From the NCBI GenBank assembly GCA_023434145.1, contig JAEYTI010000092.1, forward strand, positions 1 through 35,668: a DNA stretch of 35,668 bases, given 5' to 3'. Numbering within the stretch: the stretch's first letter is position 1; the number at the start of each line of letters is the position of its first letter. This DNA comes from Chloroflexota bacterium. GTDB taxonomy: Bacteria > Chloroflexota > Anaerolineae > Anaerolineales > Anaerolineaceae. The notes under the pieces were generated by a model. It did no database searches. It worked only from the letters and a program-made list of their open reading frames with translations, and was not told where the DNA came from. The position numbers were made by a program, and so were the translations under genes. Shown piece after piece: positions 31,569 through 35,668 of this stretch.

Positions 31569-34411
31569 TGCAAGCCACCTGGTATGCAGCGGTCCGCATA
31601 CTGCTCGCCTGCATGATTGCTTTGATGCTGGTGCCGCCGGTAGATATACAGGCCAGCCCGCAGCAGCAGGGAAGCACAGCCAGCCAGAGTGCCCAGGCGA
31701 TGCTGGCACGAATGACACCAGAAGAGCGGGTGGGACAGCTCTTCCTGGTGACGCTTTCAGGTACTAATTATGACGAGAACGCCCAGATTCATGATCTGAT
31801 TGCGAACCACCACCTGGGCGGTGTGATGCTGCTGCGTGGCAATGACAATTTCAGCGGTGGTACAGAAGTGCTGGCTCAAACGCGCACGCTTACGCAGCTG
31901 CTGCAAGAGAGCGAGTGGGATGCTTCTCAACAGCAGGCCCGCAGCCCGACCAATGCCACTACCTTCACGCCTGCGTTCATACCGCTGTTGATCGGTACCT
32001 CACAAGAAGGTGATCTGTACCCCAATGATCAAGTAATTTCAGGCGTAACCCCATTGCCCAACCTGATGGCGATTGGCGCTACGTGGAACCCGGATCTCGC
32101 GGAGCAGGTAGGTGGGGTGATGGGGAAGGAGCTCTCGGCCCTGGGCTTCAACTTGTATCTCGGTCCTTCGCTGGATGTGCTGGATACACCCCAGATTGAA
32201 AGCGGCGAAGACCTGGGCGTGCGCACCTTTGGTGGTGATCCCTATTGGGTAGGCAGGATGGGTCAGTCGTACATTGCCGGGCTGCACAAGGGTTCCAAAA
32301 ATCGCATGGCGGTGATCGCCAAGCACTTCCCTGGGCGCGGTGGCTCAGACCGCTCGCCAGAAGAAGAAATTGCCACAGTCCGCAAATCGTTGGAACAGCT
32401 CAAGCAGATCGAGCTGGCTCCGTTCTTCTCGGTCACCGGCTCGCTTTCGAACCCAGATATGCTTGCAGATGGGCTGCTGGTCTCGCATATCCGCTATCAG
32501 GGCTTTCAGGGAAACATCCGTGCCACGACCCGCCCCGTCAGCTCAGACGCGGCGGCCCTCGAACTGATCCTCAACCAACCGCCGCTGAATGATTGGCGTG
32601 CTGCTGGCGGCCTGATGGTATCCGATAACCTGGGCAGCCAGGCGGTGCGCCGGTTCTACGATCCCACCGGCAGCGCTTTTGATGCGCGCACCGCTGCCCG
32701 CGAGGCCTTTTTCGCCGGCAACGACCTGCTGTTCCTCGACCGTTTCGTCGCCAGCACCGATCCGGATGCGCACGCAACCATTGTGCGCACGCTGGATTTC
32801 TTTGCGCAGAAGTACCGCGAAGATCCGGCGTTTGCACAGCGTGTAGATGCCTCGGTTGAACGAATTTTGACCCTGAAATACCGCATGTATCCCCAGTTTT
32901 CGCTGGAAGATGTGCTTGCCACCGGGGATGGGCTTTCGGAAATCGGCAATTCGCAGGAAGTGACGTTTAACACGGCGCGCCGGGCGGTAACGCTCGTTAG
33001 TCCTAGCCCGGCGGAACTGCTCAATGAACTGCCCGGTCCGCCCGGTTCTCGCGACCGCATCATTTTCCTTACCGATGTACAGTCGGGCAGGCAGTGCAGC
33101 GGTTGCAGTGACCAGGTGACATTAACAGTGGATGCGCTGCAAAGCGCTGTGCTGCGCTTGTATGGTCCACGTGGCAGCGGGCAGGTGAATCAGGGCTTAA
33201 TGTCATCCTACCCCTTCTCAGACCTGTGGCGCTATCTCAACGGTGTTGCCGAACTGCCCCCGCTGGAAGATGATTTGCAACTGGCAGATTGGGTGGTCGT
33301 ATCTATGCTGAAACCGGATGCCGATCAGCCTGCTTCCATGGCTTTTCGGCGGCTGCTTAATGAGCGCCCGGACCTGCTGCGAAACAAGAAGGTGATTGTG
33401 TTTGCCTTCAACGCGCCATATTACCTGGACGCCACCGATATCTCGAAGCTGACGGCTTATTACGCCATGTACAGCAAATCTGCGCCGTTTGTTGATGTTG
33501 CGGCCCGCGTGCTGTTCCAGGAGATGGTGCCTACCGGCGTGCTGCCCGTCTCGGTACCTGGGGTAGGGTACGATCTTATTCAGGCCACCTCGCCAAATCC
33601 GGCGCAGGTAATTCCGCTGTATATCGACGCTTCTGAAGCGCCTTCCGCGACGGAAACCAGCACGCCCGCGCCGGTCCCGGCTCCGAACTTTGAAGTCAAC
33701 GACGTTATCCCGCTGCGAACGGGGGTCATTTACGACCATAACGGGAAACCGGTACCTGATGGCACGCCAGTGCGCTTTATGTTTAACATTATCAGTGAAA
33801 CCAGCGGCTCATCCACCCAGCAAATCGATACTGTAACAAAGGATGGCGCGGCCGCGGCGATGTATCGTATCGAGCGTTCGGGCATCCTGGAGATACACGC
33901 CGCAACGGATAGCGGCGCGCGTACCAGTTTGCTGCGGTTGGATACCGTCTCGGGCGGCGTCACAGTCGTTCCGCCCACCGCTATGCCGACCGAAACCCCT
34001 ACCGTTACCCCAACGGTTACGCCAACGGAAAGTCCCACCCCAACCGCTACTTCTACGCCGCCGCCTCCGCCTACAGTGGGCTTTTCCGACTGGTTCTTTG
34101 GGCTGCTGGTGGTGCTGGTTGGCGCGGTTGCTGCTGCCTACATAGGCGTGCGGCAGGCAGTCGCGCGCTGGGGGCTGCGCTGGGCCCTTTGCGGCGTGAT
34201 TGGCGGGCTGCTGGCATACAACTACCTGGCCTTAAAGCTGCCTGGCACGGAAGACCTTTTGCGTGACGCTGGCACGACCGGTGTCATCATTGTAACCGTA
34301 GTTGGGGTGCTGCTGGGATGGCTAGTCGGTTTCCTGTGGATGCAGTTCGGCGCGCCGCTGCGCTCGTCGCGCGAGCGACCGGCTACCGGGCCAAAGTCGC
34401 AATCAAACTGA
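31568..34411 (+). CDS. GH3-family glycoside hydrolase with Ig-like domain, Thr/Pro stalk and membrane tail
   Basis: A 947-aa surface protein. A signal or anchor segment (about 5-28) precedes a GH3 barrel: GGVMLLRGN, the LGPSLDVLDTP block, KHFPGRGGSD (K252, H253), and MVSDNLG with D353 as the likely nucleophile. The loop after KHFPG reads GGSDRSPEEE and lacks the Asp-Ser-His dyad of NagZ-type hexosaminidases. A second alpha/beta domain, a beta-sandwich (DVIPLRTGVIYDHNGKPVPDG), a Thr/Pro stalk and about three C-terminal membrane helices follow. Its substrate is probably a cell-wall or surface sugar. ATG 31568 overlaps the previous stop by one base; GTG 31565 is an alternative. Confidence 0.82.
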   Translation: MQATWYAAVRILLACMIALMLVPPVDIQASPQQQGSTASQSAQAMLARMTPEERVGQLFLVTLSGTNYDENAQIHDLIANHHLGGVMLLRGNDNFSGGTEVLAQTRTLTQLLQESEWDASQQQARSPTNATTFTPAFIPLLIGTSQEGDLYPNDQVISGVTPLPNLMAIGATWNPDLAEQVGGVMGKELSALGFNLYLGPSLDVLDTPQIESGEDLGVRTFGGDPYWVGRMGQSYIAGLHKGSKNRMAVIAKHFPGRGGSDRSPEEEIATVRKSLEQLKQIELAPFFSVTGSLSNPDMLADGLLVSHIRYQGFQGNIRATTRPVSSDAAALELILNQPPLNDWRAAGGLMVSDNLGSQAVRRFYDPTGSAFDARTAAREAFFAGNDLLFLDRFVASTDPDAHATIVRTLDFFAQKYREDPAFAQRVDASVERILTLKYRMYPQFSLEDVLATGDGLSEIGNSQEVTFNTARRAVTLVSPSPAELLNELPGPPGSRDRIIFLTDVQSGRQCSGCSDQVTLTVDALQSAVLRLYGPRGSGQVNQGLMSSYPFSDLWRYLNGVAELPPLEDDLQLADWVVVSMLKPDADQPASMAFRRLLNERPDLLRNKKVIVFAFNAPYYLDATDISKLTAYYAMYSKSAPFVDVAARVLFQEMVPTGVLPVSVPGVGYDLIQATSPNPAQVIPLYIDASEAPSATETSTPAPVPAPNFEVNDVIPLRTGVIYDHNGKPVPDGTPVRFMFNIISETSGSSTQQIDTVTKDGAAAAMYRIERSGILEIHAATDSGARTSLLRLDTVSGGVTVVPPTAMPTETPTVTPTVTPTESPTPTATSTPPPPPTVGFSDWFFGLLVVLVGAVAAAYIGVRQAVARWGLRWALCGVIGGLLAYNYLALKLPGTEDLLRDAGTTGVIIVTVVGVLLGWLVGFLWMQFGAPLRSSRERPATGPKSQSN

Positions 34412-35372
34412 GCAGCGTTAGTCCCGCCGAAACCCAAATTAAGATCTGCTCTGGGTTGGTGTGCAGGTAGTGGGTGATGGATGTGCCGGGGCGGGCCGCC
34501 GGGCGGTTGCTTACGGGGCGGTAACCACCGAGCAAACTCTCGCGGAATTCCTCCACGCTTTGCGGGCGGTCATCGGGGTGCAGCGACATGGCCCAAAGGA
34601 TGGCTTTTTCGGAGCGCATGCTGATGCCCCCGTTGATCTGCCTGGGCGGAATCAGCCGGTCAGGGTCGAGAAAGCGGTCGCGGGCATCGGCGGGCGGCTG
34701 GTTGGTTAGCATGTGGTAGAGCGTGCAGGCAAACGCGTAGATATCGGAACGCGAGTCCGTGTGCCCGCTGTCACCGCCGTACTGCTCCAGTGGGGTATAG
34801 AGCGCCGTTCCCTGACCTTGCAGCACGGTGATGGTCACTTCTCCAGGGGCTAGCAGCTTCACCAGGCCAAAGTCTACCAATTTTACCAGGCCGCTGGGCG
34901 TCAGCTTGAGATTGCTCGGCTTGATGTCGCGGTGGACAATCGGCGGATCCTGGCTGTGCAGGTAGGTGAGCGCATCAGCAAGCTGGCTGCTCCAGTTGAG
35001 CACATCCTGCTCGCCGAGAAAGGTGCCCGCGTGCCGTGCCTCCAGCATCAGGGCGCGTAAATCTTTCCCCGGCACGTAATCCATCACCAGGTAATCGTGC
35101 GTGCCGATCGAGAAGAAGTCGGAGACTTTGGGAAGGTTGGGATGATCCAGGCGCGCAAGCACTGTAGCCTCGCGCAAGAATTGCTCGCGGGCCTCTCGCA
35201 TTAAATCTATGGGAAGGGAACGGTCGTGTTCTACTTCCTTCAACGCGCACAGGCGGCCTTCCAGCCGCATGTCATCGGCCAGGTAGATGCTTCCCATCCC
35301 CCCCTGGCCAATAATCCGGCGAATCTTATAACGACCGCGCAGCACTTCCCCGGCTTTCAATGGGACAGGCAT
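34383..35372 (-). CDS. Tail-anchored Ser/Thr protein kinase
   Basis: A 329-aa Hanks-type kinase. GQGGMGSIYLA (22-32) binds ATP, K45 is in CALKEV, E68 pairs with it, HRDIKPSN (147-154) is the catalytic loop, DFG is at 167-169, and DSRSDIYAFACTLYHMLTN is the APE-to-F-helix region. One C-terminal membrane helix (about 308-325) ends the chain with no external sensor domain, unlike PASTA kinases. I chose ATG 35372, 8 nt after GGAAG; the frame extends to a TTG at 35540. The stop lies 28 bases inside the convergent GH3 gene (29-bp overlap). Confidence 0.9.
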   Translation of the reverse strand: MPVPLKAGEVLRGRYKIRRIIGQGGMGSIYLADDMRLEGRLCALKEVEHDRSLPIDLMREAREQFLREATVLARLDHPNLPKVSDFFSIGTHDYLVMDYVPGKDLRALMLEARHAGTFLGEQDVLNWSSQLADALTYLHSQDPPIVHRDIKPSNLKLTPSGLVKLVDFGLVKLLAPGEVTITVLQGQGTALYTPLEQYGGDSGHTDSRSDIYAFACTLYHMLTNQPPADARDRFLDPDRLIPPRQINGGISMRSEKAILWAMSLHPDDRPQSVEEFRESLLGGYRPVSNRPAARPGTSITHYLHTNPEQILIWVSAGLTLLSLIATLAR

Positions 35373-35550
35373 AACGCGACTTCCTTCTATGGCTGACGTG
35401 CCAGCCACGGTTTCTCTCAAACCGGCGCAGGCTTTGAATTTCGGCGTATTCGCGCAGCACCGGTTCAACAGACCGGCTAGAGGAAGAGAAACGCCTTGGT
35501 CGGCGATTTCGCAGCCCAGCCGGGTTACCAAAAGCGACAATATCTGCTAT

Positions 35551-35556
35551 ATTATA
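35551..35556 (-). promoter_or_regulatory. -10 element upstream of the kinase gene
   Basis: TATAAT on the minus strand lies 178 nt before the chosen kinase ATG and 10 nt before an in-frame TTG at 35540. No -35 is clear. Use of it implies either a long leader or a leaderless start with 56 extra residues. Confidence 0.4.
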
Positions 35557-35641
35557 CCTGAACTGGCAGAATGATTGTATTTTCGTTGCTCTTTGGGTGC
35601 GTTTCCGTTTCTTGGGTACTTCCCAGTTTGTTGGTGGGTTG

Positions 35642-35668
35642 AGGCAGGGGAGCATCGTTCCCCTGCCT
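35642..35668. repeat. Hairpin at the right edge
   Basis: Arms 35642-35651 and 35659-35668 pair over 10 bp with a 7-nt loop. It reaches the last base, so it may be longer beyond the window. It lies upstream of the kinase promoter. Confidence 0.7.

Noticed and set aside
35373..35540. Upstream extension of the kinase from TTG 35540
   Set aside because: A good ribosome site precedes ATG 35372, just before the kinase domain, and the extension shows no known domain. It remains a minor possibility because TATAAT lies 10 nt upstream of the TTG.
1..35668. tRNA, rRNA or riboswitch genes
   Set aside because: I found no cloverleaf, rRNA segment or recognisable riboswitch in the intergenic regions by eye; a covariance-model search could still find a small RNA.

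Overview
The window looks like chromosomal DNA of a Chloroflexota bacterium, most likely class Anaerolineae. This is an inference from gene content and style: RecA with a Gly/Asp-rich tail, a TtuB/TtuA tRNA-thiolation pair, surface proteins on Thr/Pro-rich stalks, an NBR1-Ig lipoprotein, a TgpA-like membrane transglutaminase, a GH3 enzyme with a membrane tail, and ATG/GTG/TTG starts behind GGAGG-type ribosome sites. I see no rRNA, tRNA, CRISPR array, phage gene or transposase. Almost all of it is coding.

Left part (1-12.6 kb, cell-surface polysaccharide). A bi-domain sugar-type oxidoreductase runs off the left edge on the minus strand. Divergent from it are an M29 aminopeptidase and a polytopic GT-C-like membrane protein. 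An apparently leaderless operon then encodes the whole dTDP-L-rhamnose pathway (rfbC, rfbB, rfbA, rfbD), a GT4 and a GT2 glycosyltransferase, a membrane-anchored surface protein, a Wzz-like chain-length protein and an O-antigen ligase/polymerase family protein. Together these would make rhamnose nucleotide, assemble repeat units, and control length and polymerisation of an exported glycan.

Middle (12.8-19.6 kb, envelope proteins): an anchored HExxH metalloprotease, a small YtxH-like protein, a PAP2 phosphatase, a large transglutaminase-like membrane protein and an NBR1-Ig lipoprotein.

Housekeeping block (19.7-28.1 kb): recA, ttuA, ttuB, an orphan phosphate-type substrate-binding lipoprotein overlapping uppP, and tgt on the minus strand; alr and recJ on the plus strand. 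recA has a clear promoter with a Bacillus-like LexA box in its spacer. Right part (28.4-35.4 kb): an unfamiliar winged-helix/AAA+ ATPase, a glycerophosphodiesterase, a threonine dehydratase and a GH3 hydrolase in one tight operon, with a convergent tail-anchored Ser/Thr kinase whose 3' end overlaps the GH3 gene.

The most striking non-coding signal is a set of long, nearly perfect inverted repeats (about 15-30 bp arms, short loops) at most transcription-unit boundaries. Each has its own unrelated sequence. Most sit just after a stop codon but lack a U-tract, and three lie between divergent genes where terminators are not expected. This is the best candidate here for an undescribed system.
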